A stretch of DNA of 32,849 nucleotides. Origin: Desulfurococcales archaeon (GTDB lineage Archaea > Thermoproteota > Thermoprotei_A > Sulfolobales > NBVN01). Of the stretch, positions 22,904 through 30,587 are shown one piece after another. The DNA is taken from NCBI GenBank assembly GCA_021158735.1, contig JAGGUC010000067.1, forward strand, positions 1-32,849, read 5' to 3'. How positions within the stretch are numbered: the first letter of the stretch is position 1; each line of letters starts with the position of its first letter. The notes under the pieces are model-generated. The model saw nothing but the letters and a program-made list of their open reading frames with translations. It was not told where the DNA came from and ran no database searches. Position numbers and translations under genes: made by a program.

Positions 22904-23758
22904 TTACACTTGTTCCGTAGTAGACTTGATCATCTCATGCACTCTCTTCGATATGTTAATGATTCTCTTACTAACTTCTGATTCAGGATATGCGAGTGTT
23001 ATGGGGGTGCCGCTGTCGTTTGCTTCAGCTATGCGAGGGTCCAAGGGTATTTCCCCTAGGAACTCTATATTGTACTTTTCAGCTATTTCTTTTCCTGTTC
23101 CCTTCCCCAGCAACTTGTAGAGGGTCTTGCACTTAGGGCAGTAGAATCCTGACATGTTTTCTATTACACCAATGGGTCTGATACCAACCTGCTTAGCGAA
23201 AGCTATAGACCTGCCGACAACCTCTATGGATATTTCTGAAGGTATCGTTACAAAAAGGGCGCCATCAACTTTAGGTAAGTACTGAGCTACTGTTAATGCC
23301 TCATCACCCGTTCCGGGAGGCATGTCAATTACTAGGAAGTCGAGCTCACCCCAATTAACATCACTTACGAACTGCATGATGGCGGTAGTCTTAAGTGGTC
23401 CGCGCCAGACGACGGGTGTGTCGCTACTGGGTAGGAGGAAGTCTAACGACATAACCTTAACGCCGAGTGGACCTACAGCAGGCTCTATACCTTCAGTAGT
23501 TACTATAAGTTTTCTTCCCTTCAGTCCGAGCATCTTGGGTGCGGATGGGCCGTGGAAGTCAACATCCATCAGTCCAACCTTAAGGTTCAGTGAGGCTAGG
23601 GCTACAGCTAAGTTGGACGCGATAAAAGACTTCCCTACACCTCCTTTACCAGACATTATCACCAACCTGTGCTTCACTAACTTCATTTTCTCCTCAATAA
23701 TCTTGAGCCTCTCACGTACTTGTGGCGGAATAAAACGTGGTTTGCTTTCACTGGACAC
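22904..23758 (-). CDS. Mrp/NBP35-type Fe-S cluster carrier ATPase (ApbC)
   Basis: P-loop NTPase of the MinD/Mrp family that binds and delivers Fe-S clusters. The deviant Walker A is IMSGKGGVGKS; the rest of the family pattern follows (GLMDVDFHGPSAPKMLGL, VDFLVIDMPPGTGDEALT-like DMPPGTGDE, VIENMSGFYCPKC with the paired cysteines that bind the bridging cluster). I place the start at GTG 23758, 5 nt after GGTGA; the frame stays open 35 codons further to 23863, but that part is not conserved-looking. It may supply Fe-S clusters to enzymes such as the helicase at 18699. Confidence 0.92.
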   Translation of the reverse strand: MSSESKPRFIPPQVRERLKIIEEKMKLVKHRLVIMSGKGGVGKSFIASNLAVALASLNLKVGLMDVDFHGPSAPKMLGLKGRKLIVTTEGIEPAVGPLGVKVMSLDFLLPSSDTPVVWRGPLKTTAIMQFVSDVNWGELDFLVIDMPPGTGDEALTVAQYLPKVDGALFVTIPSEISIEVVGRSIAFAKQVGIRPIGVIENMSGFYCPKCKTLYKLLGKGTGKEIAEKYNIEFLGEIPLDPRIAEANDSGTPITLAYPESEVSKRIINISKRVHEMIKSTTEQV

Positions 23759-23862
23759 GGTATTCACCAGAATTAAATGGGTGGTACGGTAATTTAAGTA
23801 ATTGCGTGGGTACTTCAAATGCACTTGAGTATAGCTCTGTTGGTCTGTTAGCTCGTAGTGCA

Positions 23863-24657
23863 TTACCTCTCTATGACATGTATGGATCTTAGTTCTATTG
23901 TTGTTACACTGCCATTTATGCTGAGGATGAGTTTTACGGGTAATTTAAATTTGTTTTCATACCATACTGTAGCAGTAATGCTATACGCAGTGGTGTTGCT
24001 TAACGGTAGCGAGTAGGTGTACCTAATCTTAATCGTGCTCGCATTTCCTAGTTTACCTAAGTCAAGTACCTCACTTCCCATGAGCTCTTTACTTAAGTTA
24101 CCTCTCAAGGTTCGGTTAAGGACTTCATAATTTAAGAACATATTTGAGATATTGTCTGTGTAGCCGTATAGCGTGTTAACCCCTGTCAGCATCAGCAGGT
24201 CAATTAAGTATGGTGCTCTAAGGTATAGTATGTGGTAGCCGCTGATAGTCTTATTTTCTGTTGTCGTCTCATTACCGACCTTTGTTCCTGCAGGTATTGT
24301 TACTTCGTAGTAAAAGATCCTGACTTGAATAAAATCCTTAACACCCATGACATAGTTTCCGCAGGGCACGTCCCCCCTTACGTAGTACCATAAGTCAATA
24401 CTAACATTGCTGTTATTCTGCACAACGACTTTCTCCAAACCTTCATATAGCCTACTGATGTCCTCCACAGCTTCTATGCCTTCCTGCTTCTGCATTGAAG
24501 CATAAACAAGATTATAGCCCACATAAGCAATCACAGCAATAATGACTATCACAGCTACTATGTCCCACCGCACACGCTTCAACCTGAGAGAAGGACCCTT
24601 CCTAACCTTCTTTTTCTTAATTATCTTACCTGTTTCCTTTTCCTTGCGTTTACCCAC
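23863..24657 (-). CDS. Membrane-anchored extracellular protein, unknown
   Basis: About 264 residues from GTG 24657, chosen because GAGGTG lies 6 nt upstream; a GTG three codons earlier is possible. A very basic cytoplasmic tail (many Lys/Arg, ~30 residues) precedes one transmembrane helix (IVAVIVIIAVIAYVGYNLVY), then a beta-rich extracellular domain with many N-glycosylation-type NxS/T sites (NNSN, NTTA, NGS). No family recognised. It lies directly upstream of the Mrp gene on the same strand, and its stop touches that gene's extended frame, so they may be co-transcribed. Confidence 0.7.
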   Translation of the reverse strand: MGKRKEKETGKIIKKKKVRKGPSLRLKRVRWDIVAVIVIIAVIAYVGYNLVYASMQKQEGIEAVEDISRLYEGLEKVVVQNNSNVSIDLWYYVRGDVPCGNYVMGVKDFIQVRIFYYEVTIPAGTKVGNETTTENKTISGYHILYLRAPYLIDLLMLTGVNTLYGYTDNISNMFLNYEVLNRTLRGNLSKELMGSEVLDLGKLGNASTIKIRYTYSLPLSNTTAYSITATVWYENKFKLPVKLILSINGSVTTIELRSIHVIER

Positions 24658-24779
24658 AACAAGCACCTCAACTACAGATTAAGTTAGCGTAAACCCTATT
24701 TAATATTTAAGAACCAGAAATAATAATCACAGAGAAAAATTTAACTACAGAGTAGATAAAGTAGTTAGTGCTGAAGGAA

Positions 24780-24855
24780 GCCGCCGTAGCTCAGCCGGTA
24801 GAGCGCCGGCCTCGTAAGCCGGTGGTCGCGGGTTCAAATCCCGCCGGCGGCTCCA
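24780..24855 (+). tRNA. tRNA-Thr (anticodon CGU), CCA encoded
   Basis: Complete cloverleaf: acceptor GCCGCCG/CGGCGGC, D arm GCTC/GAGC, anticodon stem CCGGC/GCCGG with loop CTCGTAA giving CGT, variable TGGTC, T arm GCGGG/CCCGC with TTCAAAT. The discriminator is T (U73), usual for archaeal tRNA-Thr, and CCA is encoded at 24853-24855. No intron. It is the presumed integration target of the integrase gene 74 bp downstream, and the gene has been kept intact. Confidence 0.97.
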
Positions 24856-24928
24856 CTCACCCTAAGTTCTTCATGAAAACTTATATACCCCTCAGGCGGT
24901 TCCCGTTTCTTGGAGGTTCCGGGAACTC

Positions 24929-26212
24929 GTGTTCGAACTCGGTTCTGATGTTGAGTGGTATGAGAGGGTTAGGGTTGAAGCTTTAGGTGACGATGTTAGG
25001 CTTAGTATTTTAAGGGCTGTTAAGAATAAGCTTGGATTTAATGGGGCTTGTAGTGCTTTAGGTATTGCTAAGTCAAGCCTCCATAGGTATCTTTCAGGTA
25101 AGCGTAAGATACCTAGTGATGTTGTTAAGAAGGCGCTTAGACACCTTGAGAGGGAGGAGTTTGAATCCATTGTTAGTGAATGGGATAAACTCAGGGCTCT
25201 AGGTGTTATAAGCGATAAGGGAGTTGTAGATTATGGTCTTGCACTTAAGATACTGGGGCTAGCATCTAAAGACGAGTACTTAAAGAATGCTATCTTGAAA
25301 TTTGTCGTCCAAGAATTTAGAGACGATCTTAGGAAAATGCTTGGAATAAGTTTTGTAGGAATTAAGCTGGAGTGGAGTGAGAATTTCGAATACTTCCTCA
25401 TGGAGCGTAAGAAACGTAGGAAAGTAAAAGACCCAGAAACACTAAAATACTATAAAAGCCTATTCGAAAAGTACTTGCAGGGTAAGGAGCTTTCAGAGAA
25501 GCTAATAGACTATGTAGTTAACCATCCAAATAGGTGGCTTAGAAACGTGTTTAGACACTACATACAGTACCTATACTTTAAGAGGAAAATATCACCTGAA
25601 ACATTTGGTTGGATTATGGAGGTTGTTCCTAGCAGGAGCTACAAGCTAGATGTGAGGCCATACCAGATATCTCTAGAAGACTTGAGGAAAACATTAGCAT
25701 TCCTTAAAGAGAAACACCAGCTATACTACACGATCTACAAAGCCATGCTTGAGTCAGGTGCTAGGTTCGAACATGTACTTAGGATGTTTGAAAAATGGAA
25801 TCCTAGCGAAGTAATTGAAATCCCAGGGTTAAACATTATTACCAAGAGGCTTGTATGTTTCGAGGATAGAGGTTTCTGCAGATACTACATGGGCTTAAGG
25901 GGTTCTGAGAAACCATGTGAGTGGGTGTACTTCAGCGCAGACACACTCAAACTACTACGGGAATTCGCTTCTAAACACGTCAACAGACACCAGGTCAGTA
26001 AGTACGCTAAGAGGCACAACCTGATACTGCCCAAATACATGAGGAAGGCTTCGTGGAGGCTTATGGTGAAGGCCGTGCCTAGGGAAGTAGCTAGGTTCAT
26101 CCAGTCTAGGTTCGGGGAGCTTAGAGTTAGTGAGGCGAGGTACGAGGACTTACTTGGTGAGGCTGATGAGGAGTATCCCAAATATCTAGGGATGGTTAGG
26201 GAGTACCTGTAA
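24929..26212 (+). CDS. Archaeal tyrosine integrase, full length
   Basis: 427 residues of the SSV/pNOB8-type integrase group. The N-terminus holds an HTH-like segment (ALGIAKSSLHRYLSGKRKIP). The catalytic domain lies in the C-terminal half: ESGARFEHVLRM supplies the first Arg, LPKYMRKASWRLM the KxxR box, and ARYEDLLGEADEEYPKYL the nucleophilic Tyr with the usual following pattern. Expected job: recombination between element and tRNA-Thr. It starts at GTG 24929 (GGAGG upstream); the frame is open further up but has no start codon and does not contain the att site, so the gene is not split by integration. No second copy of the tRNA end is found to the right. Confidence 0.85.
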   Translation: MFELGSDVEWYERVRVEALGDDVRLSILRAVKNKLGFNGACSALGIAKSSLHRYLSGKRKIPSDVVKKALRHLEREEFESIVSEWDKLRALGVISDKGVVDYGLALKILGLASKDEYLKNAILKFVVQEFRDDLRKMLGISFVGIKLEWSENFEYFLMERKKRRKVKDPETLKYYKSLFEKYLQGKELSEKLIDYVVNHPNRWLRNVFRHYIQYLYFKRKISPETFGWIMEVVPSRSYKLDVRPYQISLEDLRKTLAFLKEKHQLYYTIYKAMLESGARFEHVLRMFEKWNPSEVIEIPGLNIITKRLVCFEDRGFCRYYMGLRGSEKPCEWVYFSADTLKLLREFASKHVNRHQVSKYAKRHNLILPKYMRKASWRLMVKAVPREVARFIQSRFGELRVSEARYEDLLGEADEEYPKYLGMVREYL

Positions 26213-26373
26213 TTTAATTCACTAGGTACTCAAGACTTCAGGGGGACACAGGTCTATACGACCTAAGCATAACCGCACACTGCTCAACAACCAGCAAAGG
26301 TAGCTAACCTAGAGTTCTTTGCCGTAGTAACTTATTAGGTTCTGGCGGTAGCTTAGGTGGGTAGTAGATTTGC

Positions 26374-26523
26374 GTGCTAGGTGTTGTTAAGTTAGAGGAA
26401 GTCTACGTTAAAGCACCTACCGGTACGGAGGGGGCTGTGGGTGTGTACCTAGTTAAGTGCCTTAACTGCAGAGAGCTCTACATACTACCCACACGGATAC
26501 ACCCAATCCCTGCAGTACCCTAA
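26374..26523 (+). CDS. Possible 49-residue protein with a CxxC pair
   Basis: GTG 26374 opens a frame VLGVVKLEEVYVKAPTGTEG, then VGVYLVKCLNCRELYILPTR, ending IHPIPAVP. The composition is protein-like, with hydrophobic strands and a CLNC knuckle of the zinc-ribbon type, but it is short and the best Shine-Dalgarno (GGTGG) is 13 nt away. It lies in the 500-bp gap after the integrase. From 26213 to 26373 I see nothing else. Confidence 0.35.
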   Translation: MLGVVKLEEVYVKAPTGTEGAVGVYLVKCLNCRELYILPTRIHPIPAVP

Positions 26524-26711
26524 ACGGCGTAAGAACCTACCTCTAAGTGATGTACGTTGAGTAAGGATAGTTGACTATACATACCTATGTTTAATGATTA
26601 TCCATTGATGACGCCTTCGCCGACTGACACCTCCCACGCTACGTAACCCAATTACATTATTAGGAGTAACTTTTTGTCTGAATGCAGCTATGTTATCTTG
26701 AGGTGTTAAGT

Positions 26712-27593
26712 GTGAGTGGACCTAAGCTTAGGGCCTTAGTTATAGGGTTAATAGCCTCACTCCTGCTATGCCTTAGTATGTTAGGTACTCCCATGTTAAC
26801 AGCCGCTTCATCCTCTATAGAGACTAATAAGGATGTGTATAGGGTAGGGGACGTTATGACTATTACTGTTAGAGATCCTAATGCAAACGTTAATAGATTC
26901 TTTGCTGATACAATTGAGGTTATAGTTAAGTCAACAAGCGATCTCGGAGGGATTAAGGTAGTATTAACTGAGACTGGGGCCGATACTGGAGTGTTTAAAG
27001 GTAGTGTGCTCTTGTCGGGTGCATTAGCAGTAGGACTTAATACATTATACGTTAAGCCTGGGGATGAAATAACGATAGTTTATGGTGGCATCACACATAA
27101 GGTACGGGTAGCATCTCATGAGGCTGTGATTGTAACCACAACTGCGACTACAGCACCTACTAAAACTGCGCCTCCTAAGACTATAAGTAGAACCGAGGCT
27201 TTAGTGCCTAGCGAAATTACGAATGTTACTATCACCACCAACGTCACTATACCGGTAGCTCCACCGGTAAAAGTAGTTAACGAGTCCCTTGAAGAACTAA
27301 TCTTAATGCTTAAGGAGCTTAAGGAGGATCTAAAGACCCTTAAAGATTCTAAGATGGCTCTAGTGAGGATTCAAGCAGTTGCTTCAATAATAGCTGAGAA
27401 GGCGTATGAGGAGGCTAAAGCCGGTAATTTAGAGGATGCTAAAGAACTAGCCTTAACTGCTCTAAACATGACACGTGGAGTTATAAAAGCTTATGATGAA
27501 AAAGCTGAGGTAGTTAAGAAGTATTCAGAATCATTTGAAAACATATGTGAAGCACTAGCAGAGCTCATTAGAGCATACACAGGGTCAAGCTAA
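26712..27593 (+). CDS. Secreted protein with beta domain, Thr/Pro linker and coiled coil
   Basis: I start it at GTG 26712, 6 nt after GAGGTG. A signal peptide follows (LRALVIGLIASLLLCLSMLG, cleavage probably near TAASSS). Residues ~35-140 form a beta domain with VYRVGDVMTITVRDPNANVN and TETGADTGVFKGSVLL, a repeat type known from archaeal surface proteins (ETGxDTGxF). A Thr/Pro-rich, glycosylation-prone linker follows, then ~90 residues of helix (ESLEELILMLKELKEDLKTL and on) likely to form a coiled coil. There is no C-terminal anchor. It may be a cell-surface or element-encoded structural protein. Confidence 0.7.
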   Translation: MSGPKLRALVIGLIASLLLCLSMLGTPMLTAASSSIETNKDVYRVGDVMTITVRDPNANVNRFFADTIEVIVKSTSDLGGIKVVLTETGADTGVFKGSVLLSGALAVGLNTLYVKPGDEITIVYGGITHKVRVASHEAVIVTTTATTAPTKTAPPKTISRTEALVPSEITNVTITTNVTIPVAPPVKVVNESLEELILMLKELKEDLKTLKDSKMALVRIQAVASIIAEKAYEEAKAGNLEDAKELALTALNMTRGVIKAYDEKAEVVKKYSESFENICEALAELIRAYTGSS

Positions 27594-27812
27594 GCATGGT
27601 TTAACGCCCATGTCATTGTAATGCCATAAACCCCAAACACTCTTTTTACCTTCATGGATTTCTACGCATAATGTGAGACTACCTACAATCCAATGTAATG
27701 TAGAACAGTAACTACCTCATAGAGTCTGGGGCGAGTTTATGAGTAACTCCTCATTGTGAGTTAGTATGTGAAATTTTATGTGAAAAGCCTTCATTCATGC
27801 TTTGCTAAAGCT

Positions 27813-28640
27813 TTAGCTTTCGGTGTGCTCGATTCCTGCTAGAAGATATATTAGAGCGTACCATCTGCCTACATTGTCGCTCCACAGCTTATCATCGCAG
27901 TAGTATGTTCTGTGGAATGGTGAGCCTCGAGGGCTGTCCTTAAATGTATTCATTACATGATCTTTTTCCATCAATAGGTACGTGTATATTCTCTCCATGC
28001 CACGGCACTTAAAACAGTACTTTATGAAACGTTCCGATAGTGGAGTCTGCATTAGAGCAAGAAATTCTAATCCTTCATTATCTATTGTTGTAAATGCCTT
28101 ACCGCACTTAAGACATGAAACTTTAATGAGCCTATTCTTTGCCCATTCGATATGCTTCGAAGCTTCGGGCTTCACATCCGATACTAACTCCTCCCATTCC
28201 TCCTCTATCAGCCTCTTTATCTCGCCGCACCAATATAGCACGATCTGAGCGAGCTCCCCTAAGCTATCCCTTCTCTTGCTGTAGTCCTCAGCTACACCGT
28301 TTACGAGCTTTATAGCTAAACCTCTAGCTCTGCTAGGATTAAGCATTACCGAAGGTGAGTGAAGGAGGGTTGAGGCATAATCAAGTACATGATGTAGGAG
28401 AAAAGCTCCTACACACTGCTTCCTAAATTCCTCACAATAACCACCGCATACCTCGTTGTAATATCTACTTAGCTCCTCATGTAGGTAATAAAATACCCAT
28501 GTCCCATCTATTATTACCCTACCGTAATCATGAAGCTCAGGATGCCCTATACTATCAATTTCCCTATTAATCTCATCAGCAATTCTGTCATCAATTCCTA
28601 GACGACGAGCCCACTTATTATGGATAGCCCAACTAGGCAT
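27813..28640 (-). CDS. Unknown protein with zinc-ribbon cysteines
   Basis: 275 residues from ATG 28640, 5 nt after AGGTGA. The N-terminal MPSWAIHNKWARRLGI and scattered His/Asp (HPELHDYGR, HHVLDYASTLLHSPSVM) suggest a helical metal-binding domain, perhaps like zinc phospholipase C/HD-type folds, but I cannot assign it. Residues ~175-220 contain CLKCGK and CFKCRG, a likely zinc ribbon. A Cys-rich stretch also occurs near residue 60. The frame is intact. It lies between two secreted-protein genes of the presumed tRNA-Thr island. The 220 bp to its right-hand neighbour at 27593 hold no gene. Confidence 0.6.
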   Translation of the reverse strand: MPSWAIHNKWARRLGIDDRIADEINREIDSIGHPELHDYGRVIIDGTWVFYYLHEELSRYYNEVCGGYCEEFRKQCVGAFLLHHVLDYASTLLHSPSVMLNPSRARGLAIKLVNGVAEDYSKRRDSLGELAQIVLYWCGEIKRLIEEEWEELVSDVKPEASKHIEWAKNRLIKVSCLKCGKAFTTIDNEGLEFLALMQTPLSERFIKYCFKCRGMERIYTYLLMEKDHVMNTFKDSPRGSPFHRTYYCDDKLWSDNVGRWYALIYLLAGIEHTES

Positions 28641-28802
28641 AACCTTCACCTAGGATTGCAATTATTGGGGTTCAAGACATAAGTTTAAAATTAAAATTTA
28701 AAAATAATCAAAAACTGTCAATCTAGACAATAGGATGTATGGTCAAACATAGACCTATTTCAATACACTCACATTAATCATAAGGACAGGCAACTATACA
28801 TT

Positions 28803-28919
28803 GTCACGTTTAAGGAGCCCATAGGCGAGGTGGTCAGGGAGAACAGGGGCAACCCCGAGAGAGCTAAGGAACTCAGTGAAGGAGCTAGAAGATCTTCTAG
28901 AAGCAGATCCACACCTATG
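28803..28919 (+). pseudogene. Short coding remnant
   Basis: One frame reads VTFKEPIGEVVRENRGNPER then AKELSE. A one-base shift at about 28880 leads into ELEDLLEADPHL and a TGA at 28919. Joined, they resemble the C-terminus of a charged helical protein. No start is visible, and the rest of 28650-28949 shows no gene. The local base composition is more GC-rich than upstream. Confidence 0.3.
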
Positions 28920-28949
28920 AATCGGTGAAAAAAGTTTGAGGGTTTAGGA

Positions 28950-29359
28950 TCAGGGTCTCCTAATGCTTACAGTCGCGGCAACGACCGTGGCTACTACCAC
29001 AGCTCCGAGGATAGCTAACGCAGTAGCACCCCGAGCGCTCTCCCACTCCGGAGCCTCTAGCTCACCACCAACGATATAAGCGATAACCGTGGTGTTCACG
29101 TCATACGTTCCTAGGGCTTGACAGGATGGATCAGCATATAGATCGGTGCAGTTCTCTAAGGTTACCTCCCATGTGTAGGTACCTGCCTGTGTGGGTGTGT
29201 GGGCTGTGAAGGTTACGTCGGTATCAGCTGTCACCTGCTCAGGCGTTAGAGATACAGTGATATTAGGGCCCTGCATCTGAGCTGCGGCAATGACCCCGCA
29301 AGAATCACAGCAACTACAGCTATGGTAGCAGAGATGTAGAGCAACCTCAATACATTCAT
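28950..29359 (-). pseudogene. Small secreted, C-terminally anchored protein with a frameshift after the signal peptide
   Basis: ATG 29359 encodes MNVLRLLYISATIAVVAVIL, a signal peptide or pilin-like leader. At the run CCCC (29294-29297; GGGG on the coding strand) the frame must shift by one base to continue into VIAAAQMQGPNITVSLTPEQ. The body is Thr-rich with two Cys (ENCTDLYADPSCQAL). It ends in a membrane anchor (ATALAILGAVVVATVVAATV) and basic SIRRP. Inserting one G rejoins leader and body in a natural AxA-type cleavage context (IAAAQ). Either a sequence error, a recent mutation or phase variation at the homopolymer. The type of protein suggests a surface or virion component. Confidence 0.6.
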
Positions 29360-29371
29360 CACAGCAACAGA

Positions 29372-29485
29372 GAAACCCTAGAAAATAAATCTTTCGAGAA
29401 GTTTCTAGCTGTTCTCGAGGCTGAGGGCAGGATAGAGTGTGGATCCGTCGGCAAGGCCAAGCTCTGCAGGGCTAGGGAGAGGTGA
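29372..29485 (+). pseudogene. C-terminal remnant of an unknown gene
   Basis: The frame reads ETLENKSFEKFLAVLEAEGR then IECGSVGKAKLCRARER to a TGA at 29483-29485. It has no start codon of its own and lies opposite the leader of the secreted protein. The composition looks protein-like. It may be the tail of a lost element gene, directly followed by the small membrane gene at 29490. Confidence 0.25.
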
Positions 29486-29489
29486 TGCC

Positions 29490-29606
29490 GTGGATCCCAT
29501 GGACCTGCTCCTAACTACCCTAGCAGTAGTGATCCTCAACGCTACAGCAACAGCCTTTACGGGGCATGCGCTGAGGAAGCTCGAGAGGAGAACCCTTAGC
29601 AGCTAA
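29490..29606 (+). CDS. 38-residue single-pass membrane protein
   Basis: GTG 29490 follows GAGAGGTGATG. The product begins VDPMDLLL, has one hydrophobic helix (LLTTLAVVILNATATAF) and a basic tail with RKLERR. The stop is at 29604-29606. Such tiny membrane proteins are frequent in archaeal virus-derived islands. Function unknown. Confidence 0.4.
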   Translation: MDPMDLLLTTLAVVILNATATAFTGHALRKLERRTLSS

Positions 29607-29656
29607 CCAAAGAACCTTACGGTCAGGGACATGCATGACGTCATGTCGCACATCTA

Positions 29657-29930
29657 TTTAAGACGTATTTAAGACAGTTTTAAGAGGTATCTGCGGTAGC
29701 TTAAAGTACATTTAAGACAGAGTGAGACATTTGTCGCAAAACGTCTTACTTTGTCGTAAATACGCTTCTCAAGCTGGGGAGTTTGAGAACATGTATTATC
29801 AAATGTTACGAAATGTTTCGAAATGTTCGCAAAACTGCGGGGTTTAAGACAGTACATTAAACAATTAGTGGGAGGTAGCTTCATCATCGAGCAGTTCCTG
29901 CTCGATTATTTAAGACATGTTTTAAGTGTT
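29657..29930. repeat. Iteron-like repeat zone with tandem repeats and palindrome
   Basis: TTTAAGAC occurs at 29657, 29668, 29711, 29843 and 29909, with near copies at 29679 (TTTAAGAG) and 29921 (TTTAAGTG). TTTGTCG(C/T)AAA occurs twice (29730, 29750). Three head-to-tail units AAATGTTACG, AAATGTTTCG, AAATGTTCGC fill 29801-29830. A palindrome ATCGAGCAG-TTC-CTGCTCGAT lies at 29886-29906. Such a mix is typical of plasmid or virus replication origins and partition sites. No initiator gene is recognised next to it. Confidence 0.5.
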
Positions 29931-30131
29931 CCCGGACTTAGCGTGGGTGGAGTTCTGGGTGTGGTATGTTTTGCTCTCATATTTACTCTACAAGAGTTTA
30001 ACTCAATAATCGCTCCAATGCTAACTATACTTCTCAGAGTCAATATAGGGGTTAACGTGGGAGTCAATATCGCAAAAACACTTAATAGTTTTTATAATTC
30101 TTTTACAGCAGAGTTTATGGCGATTTCGTAG
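29823..30131 (+). CDS. Hydrophobic protein overlapping the repeat zone
   Basis: 102 residues from ATG 29823 (MFAKLRGLRQYIKQLVGG), with a hydrophobic segment VGGVLGVVCFALIFTL and a second amphipathic one rich in Ile, Val and Asn (ITIL-like LTILLRVNIGVNVGVNIA). GTG 29868 is a possible later start. The first part is written in the repeated DNA, so the ORF may be partly fortuitous. No family recognised. A membrane-associated element protein is the simplest reading. Confidence 0.35.
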   Translation: MFAKLRGLRQYIKQLVGGSFIIEQFLLDYLRHVLSVPGLSVGGVLGVVCFALIFTLQEFNSIIAPMLTILLRVNIGVNVGVNIAKTLNSFYNSFTAEFMAIS

Positions 30132-30587
30132 AGTCTTAATACTGAAACTGCGGTGCTTCTATGCAGTTAAGGCGGGAATGGGCTTAAAGAACGTGTAGAA
30201 CTTTTCGAAAATGAACCACATTAGTGATTACCTAATAATAATTATACAATTAGCTTAGAGCTAATCCTAAATTAGGTTCTTTAATTAGATCCTTGTAGTC
30301 GAGGCTTAAGATGCCAGAAATAAATGAAGTAGAGTACGAAGGCCCACTAAGAAGTGAGGCTAAATAGTCTATACTCTAAAACGCTTATATCGATCTTGAC
30401 AACCCTTAGAATGGGATGAGGAGTAGGTAGACCGTAGACATTTACCTGCTAATGGTCTTGTACGCATCTGTGCTAAGCAATGGCTTACCGCATATGTTGT
30501 TACGTGGAGTTGAAGCGAATTATCTTGAAGAATCAATTATTTGACTAAGGTCGAATAAGCTTTATAAGAACATACTATTTGTGAAAC
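30132..30587. other. Intergenic region with small palindromes and an 18-codon ORF
   Basis: No gene of normal size. At about 30248-30279 two small palindromes follow each other: ATTAGCT-TAG-AGCTAAT and CCTAA-A-TTAGG. At 30311-30367 an ATG with GAGG 6 nt upstream opens MPEINEVEYEGPLRSEAK and then stops, which looks like the intact start of a lost gene. The rest is AT-rich. Confidence 0.35.

Noticed and set aside
24768..24986. 72-codon frame across the tRNA-Thr gene
   Set aside because: It is a translation of the tRNA itself and adjoining leader, a well-known annotation artefact.
29657..29930. CRISPR array
   Set aside because: Repeats are 8-10 bp and irregularly spaced, with no 24-37-bp repeats, no spacers of even length and no cas genes in the window.
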